DNA of 64,000 nucleotides from Gordonia malaquae NBRC 108250 (GTDB lineage Bacteria; Actinomycetota; Actinomycetes; Mycobacteriales; Mycobacteriaceae). Location of the stretch: contig NZ_BAOP01000010.1 of the NCBI RefSeq assembly GCF_000344135.1, forward strand, positions 113,692 through 177,691, read 5' to 3'. Positions 39,061 through 49,116 of the stretch are shown one piece after another (position 1 is the stretch's first letter; the number at the start of each line of letters is the position of its first letter). The notes beneath the pieces are model-generated. The model made no database searches. It was not told where the DNA came from and was given only the letters and a program-made list of their open reading frames with translations. A program made the translations under genes and the position numbers.

Positions 39061-40185
39061 TCAATCCGATACGACGACGGGACCCGCACCATAGGTCACC
39101 GTGTCGTACACACGTTGGATCTGGTCGGCCACCTTCGACCAGTCGTACTGCTCGGCACGCAGGTGCCCTCGCGCCACGTAGCCTGCGCGGAGATCGTCGT
39201 CGCGCAGGAGATCGTTGATCTGCGCGGCGAGCGCCGTCGGCGACCCCGTCGTGACCAGACAGCCTGCGTCGCCGTGGTCGAGCACCCGCGCGAACGCCAC
39301 CAGATCACTCGCCACAACCGCCGCACCCGCCGCCATGGCTTCGACGAGGACGATGCCGAAACTCTCACCGCCGAGGTTCGGCGCCACGTAGACGTCGGCG
39401 CTTCGCAACGCGCGCGCTTTGGTCTCGTCGTCGACCATCCCGAGGAAGGTCAGGTGCTTCGCGAGGTCTCCCGCGCGTTTGACGAGCGCACGTTCGTTTC
39501 CGCCGCCGACGACGAGCACGGTGACGTCGGGGAACTCGTCGACGATCGTCGGAAGTGCTCGCATCAGGATGTCGATGCCCTTGCGGGGTTCGTCGTACCG
39601 CCCGAGGAACATGACCGTGCGGCCGGCGCGCGGGTATCCGTCAAGTGGTTCGACCCGGCGGAACGAACCGACGTCGACACCGTTGGGGATCTCCACCGCG
39701 TCGTTGCCGAGGGATTCCATCTGCCAGCGCCGCGCCAGTTCCGAGACGGCGATCTTTCCGCGGATGCGTTCGCGGAACTGCCGGAGCACCGAGTCGAACA
39801 CCGACAACCACATCGACTTGGTGGTGGCCGTGTGGAACGTTGTGACGATCGGTCCGGTCGCGACCATCAACGACAGCATCGACAGACTCGGCGCATTCGG
39901 CTCGTGCAGGTGAAGGACGTCGAACTCATTGGTGTCGATCCACCTCCGCAAGACGTGGAACATCTTGGGCGAGAACGACACCCGCGACACCGAACCGTTG
40001 TACGGGATCCCGAGTGCTGGGCCGGCGGAGTCGACGTACGGCGGCAACTCCACATCGGGACCGGCCGGAGCCAGAACTCTCACGTCGTGCCCGCGCCCGA
40101 TGAACACCTCGGCCAACTCGACGACGTGCGCCTGTACACCGCCCGGCACGTCGAACGAGTACGGGCAGATCATGCCGATCTTCAC
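39061..40185 (-). CDS. pimA: Phosphatidyl-myo-inositol mannosyltransferase PimA
   Basis: A 374-residue GT4 glycosyltransferase (GT-B fold) that adds the first mannose of phosphatidylinositol mannosides from GDP-mannose. Landmarks: N-terminal Gly-rich loop YSFDVPGGVQAHV, TFHTATTKSM (acceptor site His), IPNGVDVGSFRR, LGRYDEPRKGIDIL (GDP-binding Arg/Lys), and APNLGGESFGIVLVEAMAAG with the E-x7-E donor motif. It overlaps the acyltransferase gene by 4 nt in a pgsA-patA-pimA cluster identical to Rv2612c-Rv2610c. Confidence 0.95.
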   Translation of the reverse strand: MKIGMICPYSFDVPGGVQAHVVELAEVFIGRGHDVRVLAPAGPDVELPPYVDSAGPALGIPYNGSVSRVSFSPKMFHVLRRWIDTNEFDVLHLHEPNAPSLSMLSLMVATGPIVTTFHTATTKSMWLSVFDSVLRQFRERIRGKIAVSELARRWQMESLGNDAVEIPNGVDVGSFRRVEPLDGYPRAGRTVMFLGRYDEPRKGIDILMRALPTIVDEFPDVTVLVVGGGNERALVKRAGDLAKHLTFLGMVDDETKARALRSADVYVAPNLGGESFGIVLVEAMAAGAAVVASDLVAFARVLDHGDAGCLVTTGSPTALAAQINDLLRDDDLRAGYVARGHLRAEQYDWSKVADQIQRVYDTVTYGAGPVVVSD

Positions 40186-41105
40186 CGGTTCGAGTCCAGA
40201 CCGAGCCGTTCACGGCGGGCCGCAGACCAGTCCGCCTCCCACAGCGGTTGCAGCATGTGCCAGTCGGCGGGCGCCGTCGCGATGTCGCGCGTGAAGGCGT
40301 CCGCAAGGCGCTGCGCGGTCGGCGCGATCCCGCCCTCGGTGCTGATGACGGTGCCGCAGCGCAGACGCGACGTCGTCGGCCCGGTGTAGCTGTGGTGCAC
40401 GGCGAGCAACGTCGCGCCGGTCTCGATGGCGAGCTTCGCCGATCCGGCCGGGATGCGGGTGCGTTCACCGAACAGGGTGACCGGCACACCGTGCGAGGTG
40501 AGATCGCGGTCGGCCATCAAACACACCACTCCCCCAGCTCGCAGGCGATCGGCCAGGATCGGGAACGGCGGCTGCTCACCACCGGTCAGCGGGAACACCT
40601 CGAATCCGAGCGATTCGCGGTATTCGACGAACTGGTCGAACAACGACTCCGGTTCGAGTCGCTCCGCGACGGTCGAGAACTGGCCGAAATGGTCGACGAG
40701 CCACACTCCGGCCACATCCCAGTTCCCCGAATGCGGCAACGCCATCACAACACCGCGCCCGGTGCCGAGAACTTCGTCGAGCACAGTCCGATCGTGCTCG
40801 GACATCTCCACGCTCGCCACGATGTCGGCGGGGTCGGTCGTCGGCAGCCGGAACGCCTCCCGCCAGTACCTGGCGTACGAGCGCATCGACTCCTCGACAA
40901 GCGAGTCGGGAACGTTGTCGGGTGTCGTCCCGATCACCCGGGCGAGGTTCTTGCGAAGCTGCTCCGGTCCGCCGTTCCGTTTGCCCGCGAGGGTGCCGAC
41001 GGCGTCGAACGCGGTGCGCGCCACTGTCTCGGGTGCATACTTCACCGCAGCCCAGCCTGCCCGGTAACCCAGATCGGCGACGATCGAGCTCAGTCCGCCC
41101 AGCAC
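40182..41105 (-). CDS. patA: Phosphatidylinositol mannoside acyltransferase PatA
   Basis: A 307-residue LPLAT-family enzyme that acylates the mannose of PIM1/PIM2. The catalytic HX4D motif is seen in MALPHSGNWDVAG (about residues 130-135), with LMADRDLTSHGVPVTLFGE downstream. It starts at GTG 41105, 4 nt after pgsA, and overlaps pimA. Membrane-associated on the cytosolic face by family. Confidence 0.94.
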   Translation of the reverse strand: MLGGLSSIVADLGYRAGWAAVKYAPETVARTAFDAVGTLAGKRNGGPEQLRKNLARVIGTTPDNVPDSLVEESMRSYARYWREAFRLPTTDPADIVASVEMSEHDRTVLDEVLGTGRGVVMALPHSGNWDVAGVWLVDHFGQFSTVAERLEPESLFDQFVEYRESLGFEVFPLTGGEQPPFPILADRLRAGGVVCLMADRDLTSHGVPVTLFGERTRIPAGSAKLAIETGATLLAVHHSYTGPTTSRLRCGTVISTEGGIAPTAQRLADAFTRDIATAPADWHMLQPLWEADWSAARRERLGLDSNR

Positions 41106-41109
41106 GCGC

Positions 41110-41772
41110 TCAGACCTCGTCCGTGGCGTCGGCTGCAGGCGCGGCGGACGGAATCAGGTCGCGAGCGCCGGGCGAACAGTAGATGGACCACATGCGCTGT
41201 CCCACGGTGATCACACTGAGGACGGCGAGCACCCACATCGCGATGTGAATCGACCACGACCACTGAAGACCGGGGAACTGGGTCAGGCCGGCGCCGACGA
41301 GGACGATGATCAGCCGGTCCGGACGTTCGATGAGGCCACCGTCGCCGTTGAGACCGGCAGCCTCCGCGCGCGCCTTCGCGTACGAGATCACCTGCGAGGT
41401 GACCAGGCAGATCAGCGTCGCGATGAGCAGCAGGCGGTGCGGTTCGTGAAATGCCGCCCACCACGCGAGTCCGCCGAAGATCGCGCCGTCGGCGATGCGG
41501 TCGCATGTCGCGTCCAGTACCGATCCGAACCGTGTGCCTCCACCACGCGCCCGCGCCATCGCACCGTCGAGCATGTCGAACATGACAAACGCCCACGTGA
41601 CCAGGGCGCCCGCGAACAGGTGCCCCTGCGAGAACAGGGCGATCGATGCGCCGACCGTCACGACGGTTCCGGCGATCGTCATGATGTCCGGGGTGAGCCC
41701 GGTCTTGATGAGCGCCCGGCCGATCGGCAGCGTCACCTTCGACACCGACGCGCGGCCCAGAATGCTAAGCAC
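41110..41772 (-). CDS. pgsA1: Phosphatidylinositol (phosphate) synthase PgsA1
   Basis: A 220-residue CDP-alcohol phosphotransferase with about six membrane segments. The signature is DMLDGAMARARGGGTRFGSV followed by LDATCDR, i.e. D-x2-DG-x2-AR-x8-G-x3-D-x3-D. In mycobacteria this gene makes PI phosphate from CDP-DAG and inositol 1-phosphate. It overlaps the HIT gene by 8 nt and precedes patA-pimA, supplying their lipid acceptor. Confidence 0.94.
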   Translation of the reverse strand: MLSILGRASVSKVTLPIGRALIKTGLTPDIMTIAGTVVTVGASIALFSQGHLFAGALVTWAFVMFDMLDGAMARARGGGTRFGSVLDATCDRIADGAIFGGLAWWAAFHEPHRLLLIATLICLVTSQVISYAKARAEAAGLNGDGGLIERPDRLIIVLVGAGLTQFPGLQWSWSIHIAMWVLAVLSVITVGQRMWSIYCSPGARDLIPSAAPAADATDEV

Positions 41773-42337
41773 TGGCAGGTCCCCCGAGTTCGATCCACTT
41801 GGTCGCCAACAGGTCGCGGGTGTCCGCGAGCAGTTGCGGCATCACCTTCGTGTCGCCGACCACCGTGATGAAGTTGGCGTCGCCCGACCACCGCGGCACG
41901 ACGTGCTGATGCAGGTGCTCCGACAGCGATCCGCCCGCGGCGGACCCGAGGTTCAGGCCGACGTTGAACGCGTCGGGACTGGACACGGCCTTGATCGTGC
42001 GGATCACATGCTGCGTGAACGCCATCAGCTCCCGCGACTCGGGAACGGTGAGGTCCTCGAGGTCGGCAACCTGCCGGTACGGCACGACCATCGTGTGACC
42101 CGGGTTGTACGGGTACAGGTTCAGCACCGCGTACACCGATTCGCCACGCGCGATGATCAGACCGTCCTCGTCGGTCATTCGCGGGATGTCCAAGAACGGG
42201 TGCCCGGACAGCTCACCACCGTCGGAGGCCACCTTGGGGGCCGCCGCGGTGATGTAGCTCATCCGATGCGGCGTCCACAGACGTTCCAGTCCGCCGCGCA
42301 TCGCGCCGGTGCCTGGATCGCGATCGGCCGACGTCAT
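41765..42337 (-). CDS. HIT-family hydrolase/phosphorylase (Rv2613c-like)
   Basis: A 190-residue histidine-triad protein. The active-site motif is [12 protein letters not shown] (H-x-H-x-H type, about residue 138), with [16 protein letters not shown] upstream. The M. tuberculosis homologue Rv2613c is an Ap4A phosphorylase, which is a likely but unproven activity here. The ATG overlaps the thrS stop by 4 nt. Confidence 0.9.
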   Translation of the reverse strand: MTSADRDPGTGAMRGGLERLWTPHRMSYITAAAPKVASDGGELSGHPFLDIPRMTDEDGLIIARGESVYAVLNLYPYNPGHTMVVPYRQVADLEDLTVPESRELMAFTQHVIRTIKAVSSPDAFNVGLNLGSAAGGSLSEHLHQHVVPRWSGDANFITVVGDTKVMPQLLADTRDLLATKWIELGGPASA

Positions 42338-44460
42338 CGACGCTTCCGGACCAGTTCGAGGAGTGCGGTCATCGACTCCGCGGTCGGCGAGTCGTTGCGA
42401 CGCGACTCCTCCCACTCGTCGATGGCGACCACGGCGTCGTCGACAGCGACACCGTTGACCTGGGTGCCGTCCCGGAATCGGAAGCTGACCGCTCCCGCTT
42501 CGACGTCGCGCTCACCCGCGAGCAGCATGAACGGCACTTTGGCGGTGGTGTGATTGCGGATCTTCTTCTGCATCCGGTCGTCGGACAGGTCGACCTCGGC
42601 GCGCACACGACGCGACTTGAGGCGATTGACCACACCCTGCAGATGCGGCGCGAACGCCTCGGCGACCGGGATGCCCATCACCTGGACCGGCGACAGCCAC
42701 ACCGGGAACGCTCCCGCGTAGTGCTCGGTCAGCACACCGAAGAAGCGTTCGATGGAGCCGAACAGCGCACGGTGGATCATCACCGGTCGCTTCTTGGTGC
42801 CGTCTGAGGCGGTGTATTCGAGGTCGAAACGCTCGGGCAGGTTGAAGTCGAGCTGGATCGTCGACATCTGCCACGTGCGGCCGAGAGCGTCCTTGGCCTG
42901 CACCGAGATCTTCGGACCGTAGAACGCCGCACCCTCCGGGTCGGGCACGAGCTCGAGACCCGAAGCCTCCCCGACCTGGCGGAGCGTCTCGGTGGCCTCT
43001 TCCCAGACTTCGTCCGAACCGACGAACTTCACCGGGTCCTTGGTGGACAGTTCGAGGTAGAAGTCGTCGAGCCCGTAGTCCTTGAGGAGCTGCAGCACGA
43101 AGTTGAGGGTCGTCGTGAGCTCCTCGACGATCTGTTCCTGCGTGCAGAAGATGTGAGCGTCGTCCTGCGTGAAGCCGCGGGCACGGGTCAGGCCGTGGAC
43201 CACGCCGGACTTCTCGTAGCGGTACACCGAACCGAACTCGAACAGGCGCAGCGGCAGTTCGCGGTACGAACGTCCACGGGACGCGTAGATCAGGTTGTGC
43301 ATCGGGCAGTTCATCGGCTTGACGTAGTAGTCCTGGCCGGGCTTGCGGACCGTTCCGTCCTCGTTGTACTCCGCGTCGAGCTGCATGGGCGGGAACATGC
43401 CCTCCGCATACCAATCGAGGTGACCGGACACCTCGAAGAGGTTGCTCTTGGTGACGTGCGGGGTGTTGACGAACTCGTACCCGGCGGCCGCGTGCTGCTC
43501 GCGGGAGTAGTCCTCCATCTCCCGGCGGATGATGCCGCCCTTGGGGTGGAACACTGGCAGGCCCGATCCGAGCTCGTCGGGGAAGCTGAACAGGTCGAGT
43601 TCGCTGCCGAGTCGACGGTGATCACGCTTCTCCGCTTCGGCGAGACGATCGAGGTACAGGTCCATCGCCTCGGTCGACTCCCACGCGGTGCCGTACACGC
43701 GCTGCAGGTCGGCCAGGCTCTGGTCGCCTCGCCAGTACGCGGCGGAGCTGCGGGTAAGGGTGAACGCCGCGATGTACTTCGTGGTCGGCACGTGCGGGCC
43801 ACGGCACAGGTCGCCCCACACCTTCTCGCCAGTGCGCGGGTTGAGGTTGTCGTATGCGGTCAGTTCGCCGCCGCCGACCTCCATGACCTCGGCGTCGTCC
43901 GCGGCGCCTTTGTCGTCGATCAGTTCGAGCTTGAACGGCTCGTTCGCCAGTTCGGCGCGCGCGGCGTCCTTCGACTCGTACACGCGACGGGAGAACTTCT
44001 GACCCGACTTGATGATCTTCTTCATCTGCTTCTCGAGGGCCTTGAGGTCCTCGGGAGTGAACGGGTCGTCCACCTGGAAGTCGTAGTAGAAGCCGTCGGT
44101 GACCGGCGGTCCGATTCCGAGGTTCGCCTTCGGGTTGAGCTCCTGCACCGCCTGTGCAAGAACATGGGCGCACGAGTGACGGATCACCGCGCGTCCGTCT
44201 TCGGAGTCGGCCGTGACCGGCTCGACGAGCGTGTCGGCAGTCGGCGCCCACGACAGGTCGCGGAGTGTGCCGTCCGCCTCCCGGACCACCACGACCGCCT
44301 GCGGCCCCTTGTTCGGCAGTTCGACGCCGTCGGGGAGCTCCGCGTCTCGCATCGCCGCGCCCGCGGTAGTGCCCGCCGGAACCCGTACGATCTCGGGCAG
44401 ACGAACCTTCTCGACTGCGCTCGAAACAGGTCTTTCGGCGGACGCGACATTGTCGGACAC
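42334..44460 (-). CDS. thrS: Threonyl-tRNA synthetase
   Basis: A 708-residue class II synthetase. TGS-like N-terminal domain; editing domain with [14 protein letters not shown] (zinc/His motif, about residue 92) and GFYYDF; catalytic core with [31 protein letters not shown] (zinc Cys) and [17 protein letters not shown] segment (here [16 protein letters not shown]); C-terminal anticodon domain. It heads the thrS-HIT-pgsA-patA-pimA-LemA-like run of overlapping genes. Confidence 0.97.
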   Translation of the reverse strand: MSDNVASAERPVSSAVEKVRLPEIVRVPAGTTAGAAMRDAELPDGVELPNKGPQAVVVVREADGTLRDLSWAPTADTLVEPVTADSEDGRAVIRHSCAHVLAQAVQELNPKANLGIGPPVTDGFYYDFQVDDPFTPEDLKALEKQMKKIIKSGQKFSRRVYESKDAARAELANEPFKLELIDDKGAADDAEVMEVGGGELTAYDNLNPRTGEKVWGDLCRGPHVPTTKYIAAFTLTRSSAAYWRGDQSLADLQRVYGTAWESTEAMDLYLDRLAEAEKRDHRRLGSELDLFSFPDELGSGLPVFHPKGGIIRREMEDYSREQHAAAGYEFVNTPHVTKSNLFEVSGHLDWYAEGMFPPMQLDAEYNEDGTVRKPGQDYYVKPMNCPMHNLIYASRGRSYRELPLRLFEFGSVYRYEKSGVVHGLTRARGFTQDDAHIFCTQEQIVEELTTTLNFVLQLLKDYGLDDFYLELSTKDPVKFVGSDEVWEEATETLRQVGEASGLELVPDPEGAAFYGPKISVQAKDALGRTWQMSTIQLDFNLPERFDLEYTASDGTKKRPVMIHRALFGSIERFFGVLTEHYAGAFPVWLSPVQVMGIPVAEAFAPHLQGVVNRLKSRRVRAEVDLSDDRMQKKIRNHTTAKVPFMLLAGERDVEAGAVSFRFRDGTQVNGVAVDDAVVAIDEWEESRRNDSPTAESMTALLELVRKRR

Positions 44461-44478
44461 GGGGTGACTCCTCGATTC

Positions 44479-45810
44479 TCAGCTGGGCAGCGCGTCGTCC
44501 GATTCGACGAGGCGCTGCGCTGATCGTATCGGTTCCACGCGACGCGTCCACCACAGCGTGACCGCGATCGTGCCCAACAACACGATCAAGTACGCCCCGC
44601 TTCCGATCAGCTGGAACGGCACCTGCCACGCAGGACCGTCCACCGAGCCGAATCCGCGGAACGATCCGAACGCCATCCCGTGGAACACCTTGCCAGGGTG
44701 GCCCGGGACCGGAAGCGGCATCGCCTGCCAATAGGTGAAGGTCAGCGTGACGATCGAGGCGGGCGCGAGCCACCACAGCCAGGTGCGGGGATCTTCCCTC
44801 CGGGTCTGTTCGTAGGCGTGGACGAATGCGACGAGCAGCAGCGGAAGGATCCACACCCAGTGGTGACCCCACGAGAACGGCGACACGGCACACGACGCCA
44901 TACCGGTGATCGCCACCGCGAGAAGCCTGCCTCCCGCCTGGTAGGCGCAGTACGCGGCCCACAGCGACAGCAGTCCGACGACAAGCCCGACCGGAACCCA
45001 CAACCACGTAGGTGGATGCGCGAGGTCCATCGTGCCGAGTCGGGCGAAGAAGCCGTTGAACGACTGGTTCGCGGGGGCCGCCATGGATCCGATGCGCTTG
45101 GTGTCGGAGATGTCCCCGGTCCAGAAGTCGATCGCCTCACGTCCGAGGACTGCGATGCCGATCAGCACGGTCCCGACGAACACCGCCACCGCGACGATCG
45201 CGGCGCGAAACTTGCGGACGGTCACCAGGTGGGCGACGAAGAACAGCGGCGTCAGTTTGATGCCCGCCGCGAGTCCTACTCCGAGGCCCTGCAGCCGGTG
45301 ATTCCGCAACGCGAGGTCGGCGACCACAAAAAGCGCGAGGACCAGGTTGATCTGACCGTTCCAGAGTGTGGTGTGGACCGGTTCCAGGCTTGTCGCGAAG
45401 ACGGCGACGAGCACGGTGAAGGCGACGAACCTCGCGTCGAACCGGAATCGGAGCGCGCGCAGCGACAACCCGATGAGGAGCAGCAGACTGATGACGCTGC
45501 CGACGTTCCACAGGAACTTCGCGGTGTGGATCGGCAGTCCGGCCAGCGGCACCATGACAAGCGCCGCGAACGGCGGGTACGTGAACTCCCAGACCTCGTA
45601 GACCGGCTTCGCGTACAGGGGCAGCCCGTCCCACACGGCGATCGCGCCACCGCGGTACACGCGGGTGTCGATGCCCATGTTGAACAACCCGTAGACCGGA
45701 TCGGTGAACGGCACCACCCAAATGTGCCAACACACGACCAAAACAGCTCCGACGGCGGCGATCGCGAGCATGATGGTTGTCACCGAACGTATCGGCGCGG
45801 GTCTGGTCAC
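44479..45810 (-). CDS. Polyprenol-phosphate-mannose-dependent glycosyltransferase, GT87 (DUF2029)
   Basis: A 443-residue protein with about ten membrane spans. GT87 features: an early GIDTRVYRGGAIAVWDGLPLY extracytoplasmic loop with the conserved acidic residue, TYPPFAALVMVPLAGLP, LWNGQINLVLALF, GLAAGIKLTP and SPFSWGHHWVWILPLLL. The family adds alpha-(1,2)-mannose or related sugars outside the cell to lipomannan/LAM-type glycolipids, in keeping with the adjacent PIM cluster. The start is GTG 45810; AAGGAGG lies rather far upstream (19 nt). Confidence 0.85.
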   Translation of the reverse strand: MTRPAPIRSVTTIMLAIAAVGAVLVVCWHIWVVPFTDPVYGLFNMGIDTRVYRGGAIAVWDGLPLYAKPVYEVWEFTYPPFAALVMVPLAGLPIHTAKFLWNVGSVISLLLLIGLSLRALRFRFDARFVAFTVLVAVFATSLEPVHTTLWNGQINLVLALFVVADLALRNHRLQGLGVGLAAGIKLTPLFFVAHLVTVRKFRAAIVAVAVFVGTVLIGIAVLGREAIDFWTGDISDTKRIGSMAAPANQSFNGFFARLGTMDLAHPPTWLWVPVGLVVGLLSLWAAYCAYQAGGRLLAVAITGMASCAVSPFSWGHHWVWILPLLLVAFVHAYEQTRREDPRTWLWWLAPASIVTLTFTYWQAMPLPVPGHPGKVFHGMAFGSFRGFGSVDGPAWQVPFQLIGSGAYLIVLLGTIAVTLWWTRRVEPIRSAQRLVESDDALPS

Positions 45811-45919
45811 TCGGAGATGATACGTCCGACCTCCTTCGATGTCGGTGCACGACGCGTGCTGCTGCGCCAAACCCACCGGTCCGCCCACGCCCGCAGCGGC
45901 CGCCGTGCAATATGGGCGT

Positions 45920-47683
45920 GTGACAGGCAGACGGGCCGAGCGGCGGCGGACATGGGCTATCGTCTCGCTCGCCGTTCCCGCCATCTCGAGTCGTAAAGCC
46001 CTGACCGCGGGAGTTCTCGTCGCACAACTGGTGGCGATGGCAGCGGGGCTCGCGCAACCTGCGTTCAACGCGCGGATCGTCGACGCGGGTGTGATCGCGG
46101 GCGACGTCGACTACGTGCAGCGCATGGGCGCGTTGATGATCGGCGTCGTTCTGATAGGCCTCGTCGCCTCGATGGCGGCGGTCGCGTGCGGCTCGGCGAT
46201 CGCCGCCGGGATCTCCGCGGATCTGCGGCTGGCCGTCTATCGGCGCGCGGGGGAACTGTCGACCGCCGACTACCACGAACTCGGTACCGCGTCGATGCTC
46301 ACACGGACCTCCGCCGACACCGGAGTCGTGGGACGCACGGTCTTCGCGTTCACCAGCGTCGCGATGTCCGCGCCGATCGTGACCGTCGGCGCGGTGATCC
46401 TGTCCTTGCGCCAATCGGTGCAGCTCGCGCCGGTGATCGTCGTGACGGCGATTCTCCTCGGAGTGGTCGTCGGGCTGTACGTGGCACGGGTGACGCCCTT
46501 GGCCGGCCGGCTGCAGCGCGCGGTGGACGCGGTGAACCGAGTGCTGCGTGAGCAGTTGACCGGCACTCGCATCCTGAGAACGTTCCGCCGGGAGCACACG
46601 GCGTCTGACAGGTTCGGAATCGCGAACACGGAACTGACCGTCCTCGCGCGGCGCGTCGGGGCGTTGCAGGTCCTGCTGTTGCCCTCGGTGTTGCTGATCG
46701 CCAACGTCGCGGTGGTCGCCACGAACGTCATCGGTGCGGACCTCATCGAGTCAGACGACCTCACCATCGGCGGGCTCACCGCGTTCTCCGGTTACCTGAT
46801 GCAGATCGTGAGCGGAGTGTCGCTGTTCGTGGCCCTGGCCGCGGTCCTCCCCCGCGCCGAGGCGAGTGCCATCCGCCTCCGCGAGGTCCTCGACGAAGAC
46901 GTCCCGGATCCTGGACCGACGGACATTCCGGATCGACCGCGCGGTGTGCTGGATGTCGACTTCCGTTCGGTCGACGTGCGGTATGCCGGCGCCGAGCAAC
47001 TCACACTGTCCGATGTGACCCTGCGATGCGTCCCCGGCGGCGTGACAGCGGTGATCGGGGGAACGTCGAGCGGCAAGTCGACGCTCTTGTCCCTCGTACC
47101 GCGCCTCCTGGACTCGTCCGCAGGCGAAGTGGCCCTCGGCGACCGTCCGATCGCCGACTGGCCGTTGACCGCGGTGCGATCAGAAGTCGCCTACGTCGGC
47201 CAGCGTCATGCGCTGATCGCCGGAACCGTCGCGTCCAATCTGCGCCTCGCCTACGACGACGCGACTGACGACCTGGTGTGGAAAGCACTGCGGGTGACCA
47301 AGATGGCCGACACCGTCGCCGATCGCGGCGGCCTCGACGCGGCCGTGTCCCAGGGCGGATCGAACTTCTCTGGAGGCCAACGGCAACGTCTCGCGATCGC
47401 CCGTGCACTCCTGCACAGGCCCCGGGTGATGGTTCTCGACGACGCGTTCTCCGCGATGGACCGGTCCACCGCATCGCAGGTGTTCACGTCGGTTCGGGCC
47501 CATCTGCCTCGCACCACATTCCTCATCGCGGCCCAGCAGATTCATTCGGTGCGCACTGCCGACCTGATCGCCGTGCTCGAGCTCGGACGCGTCGTCGACC
47601 AGGGTTCGCACCGTGACCTGCTGGAACGATGCAGCGTGTACCGCGAGATCGCAGACGCACAAGCCCCGGTGCGGGCCCGATGA
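45920..47683 (+). CDS. ABC exporter half-transporter with degenerate ATPase site
   Basis: About 587 residues from GTG 45920 (ATG 45839 is possible but would leave only 28 bp to the divergent gene). Six spans (to about residue 310) are followed by a nucleotide-binding domain: Walker A GGTSSGKSTLL, signature NFSGGQRQRLAIARAL, Walker B VMVLDDAFSAMD. The catalytic Glu after Walker B is absent (DDA instead of DE), and the H-loop His is Gln (IAAQQIHSV). This is the pattern of the degenerate subunit of a heterodimeric exporter, which needs a partner with an intact site. The partner gene follows with an ATGA overlap but is truncated, so this transporter is probably dead. Confidence 0.85.
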   Translation: MTGRRAERRRTWAIVSLAVPAISSRKALTAGVLVAQLVAMAAGLAQPAFNARIVDAGVIAGDVDYVQRMGALMIGVVLIGLVASMAAVACGSAIAAGISADLRLAVYRRAGELSTADYHELGTASMLTRTSADTGVVGRTVFAFTSVAMSAPIVTVGAVILSLRQSVQLAPVIVVTAILLGVVVGLYVARVTPLAGRLQRAVDAVNRVLREQLTGTRILRTFRREHTASDRFGIANTELTVLARRVGALQVLLLPSVLLIANVAVVATNVIGADLIESDDLTIGGLTAFSGYLMQIVSGVSLFVALAAVLPRAEASAIRLREVLDEDVPDPGPTDIPDRPRGVLDVDFRSVDVRYAGAEQLTLSDVTLRCVPGGVTAVIGGTSSGKSTLLSLVPRLLDSSAGEVALGDRPIADWPLTAVRSEVAYVGQRHALIAGTVASNLRLAYDDATDDLVWKALRVTKMADTVADRGGLDAAVSQGGSNFSGGQRQRLAIARALLHRPRVMVLDDAFSAMDRSTASQVFTSVRAHLPRTTFLIAAQQIHSVRTADLIAVLELGRVVDQGSHRDLLERCSVYREIADAQAPVRAR

Positions 47684-48500
47684 AGATATTCCGGGCTCTG
47701 GGCGAAGTCCGACGTTTCCTCGGCGCGGGTCGTAGCCTCACCTGGGCGTTGGCCCTCGCGATCGTGTCCGCTCTGCTGACGGTGGCGGTCCCCTGGCTCC
47801 TCGCTCAGGTCACCAACATCATCTTCGCGGGAGCTCTCGGCGCGAACCTGGACGAAGGTGCGACCCACGACCAGATGGTCGAAGCCCTTCGGGAAGCCGG
47901 TGACGACCGTCAGGCCAATATCGTCTCGGCGATCGGCGCCACGCCCGGAGTCGGGATCGACTGGTCGCCGCTGTGGACATACACGGCCGTGACACTTGCC
48001 GCATTCGTCCTGGCCGCAGGCGCTCGCATCGGCGGCGGCCTGATTCTCAACGCCGCCGTTCAACGGGCGATCCGGAGACTTCGGCGACGGGTGGAGAGCA
48101 AACTCCACCGGATGCCGGTGACTGCCCTGGAAGGCGGACGTCGGGGCGAGGTGCTCAACGCCGTCACCGTCGACGTCGACAATGTGGCGACCCTGATCGG
48201 TCCGGTGTTCGTCCAACTCCCGGTCGTGTTGTTGACGATCGTCGGGGTGTCGGCGGCGCTGATCTGGGTGTCCGGGTTCTTCGCGATGATCGCGTTCCTG
48301 ACCGTCCCGATCTCCGCGGTCGCCGTCGCATTGATTCTGCGATTCGCGCGTCCCCACGTGAAGAGGCAGTGGGCCGCGCAGTCGTCTCTGACGGCGCACG
48401 CGGAGGACGTGTACGCCGCCCGCGACATGCTCTCCGCGTACGACGCCCACCGTGCGACGGAGCGCCAGTTCACCGCGGTGAACTCCGAACTGGGAGTCGA
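47680..48500 (+). pseudogene. Second ABC exporter subunit, truncated before the ATPase domain
   Basis: Starts at ATG 47680 (MKIFRALGEVRRFLGAGRSL). The membrane domain is recognisable for about 270 residues: VPWLLAQVTNIIF, then LRRRVESKLHRMPV, VNAVTVDVDN-type segment, FFAMIAFLTVPIS, and AARDMLSAYDAHRATERQF. Around 48490-48515 similarity stops and the frame runs into antisense of a neighbouring gene, ending at 48696. The whole nucleotide-binding domain is missing. The boundary is a deletion or recombination junction, not a frameshift. Confidence 0.8.
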
Positions 48501-48911
48501 CGAGACCATCGCCAGGAACGTCACGAGCCAGACCAGAGCAAGCACACTGACCACCCACCCGGGCGCACGAGAAGGCCAGCTGATCAACTTCGGGGTATCG
48601 CGCGCGATGTCGACCTCAAGACCCTTGTCGTGCATTCGCTGCTTGAACTCACCGACCTCGACAGAAACTGCGGCCGCAGGGCCCGTCCGCCAGTGAAAGG
48701 GACCTGTCGACCACGTGACGGCCGAGATCAGCGCGTCCGACTCCGCACTGTCGATGAGCACGATGTCGACGGCTCCACGATCCACGTCGCGAGCGAACTG
48801 ATCGTGATCAGCCGCCTTCGGCTGAAACGCTGCCGCCGCAGACACGAAGCCTGCAGTGACGACCAGCAGAGCGGCCCACCTCGCCACAAGAAGTGCCGTA
48901 CGCAACCCCAT
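48500..48911 (-). pseudogene. Truncated membrane protein gene abutting the ABC pseudogene
   Basis: Reads from ATG 48911 (or TTG 48905, better spaced from GGAGGAG) as MGLRTALLVARWAALLVVTA, one signal/membrane segment, then an Ala/Asp-rich domain (DIVLIDSAESDALISAVTWS), an alternating region, and a second span VVSVLALVWLVTFLAMVS. At about 48500 the frame enters antisense of the truncated ABC gene. The two genes are convergent and each lacks its 3' part, so a deletion removed the region between them. The original family is not recognised. Confidence 0.7.
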
Positions 48912-48928
48912 CTCCTCCCCTGGATGCA

Positions 48929-48960
48929 GAAAAGACCCGCAGTTTCCTGCGGGTCTTTTC
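48929..48960. terminator. Hairpin terminator beside attL
   Basis: Stem GAAAAGACCCGCAG / CTGCGGGTCTTTTC with loop TTTC and a T-rich side. It was probably the terminator of the tRNA-Val gene before the element inserted, since it lies immediately beyond the displaced tRNA 3' end. Confidence 0.85.
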
Positions 48961-48961
48961 G

Positions 48962-48989
48962 TTGTGGTCCCGGCTGGGATCGAACCAGC
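48962..48989. other. attL: 28-bp tRNA 3'-end repeat
   Basis: TTGTGGTCCCGGCTGGGATC then GAACCAGC, identical to 55352-55379. It carries the T-arm and acceptor 3' strand of tRNA-Val only, so it is not a tRNA gene. Confidence 0.92.
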
Positions 48990-49077
48990 AGCCACCATCA
49001 AGGTAGAATCATGTTTGTGCAGGTAATAGCCCTATAGAGCCGTCTAGACTCGCCACGAATCGTCACAATCTGCCATC

Positions 49078-49099
49078 CTGGGTACCCACCACGTACCCA
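49078..49099. promoter_or_regulatory. Left arm-type integrase/excisionase sites
   Basis: CTGGGTACCCACC followed by CACGTACCCA; the 18-mer GTACCCACCACGTACCCA at 49082-49099 recurs exactly at 55273-55290 near attR. Placed just upstream of the integrase start, so binding may also regulate the integrase. Confidence 0.75.
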
Positions 49100-49116
49100 C
49101 ACGAGAGGGGAACACC

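Noticed and set aside
48962..48989. A second tRNA-Val gene
   Set aside because: Only the T-arm and acceptor 3' strand are present; it is the attL copy of the tRNA 3' end.
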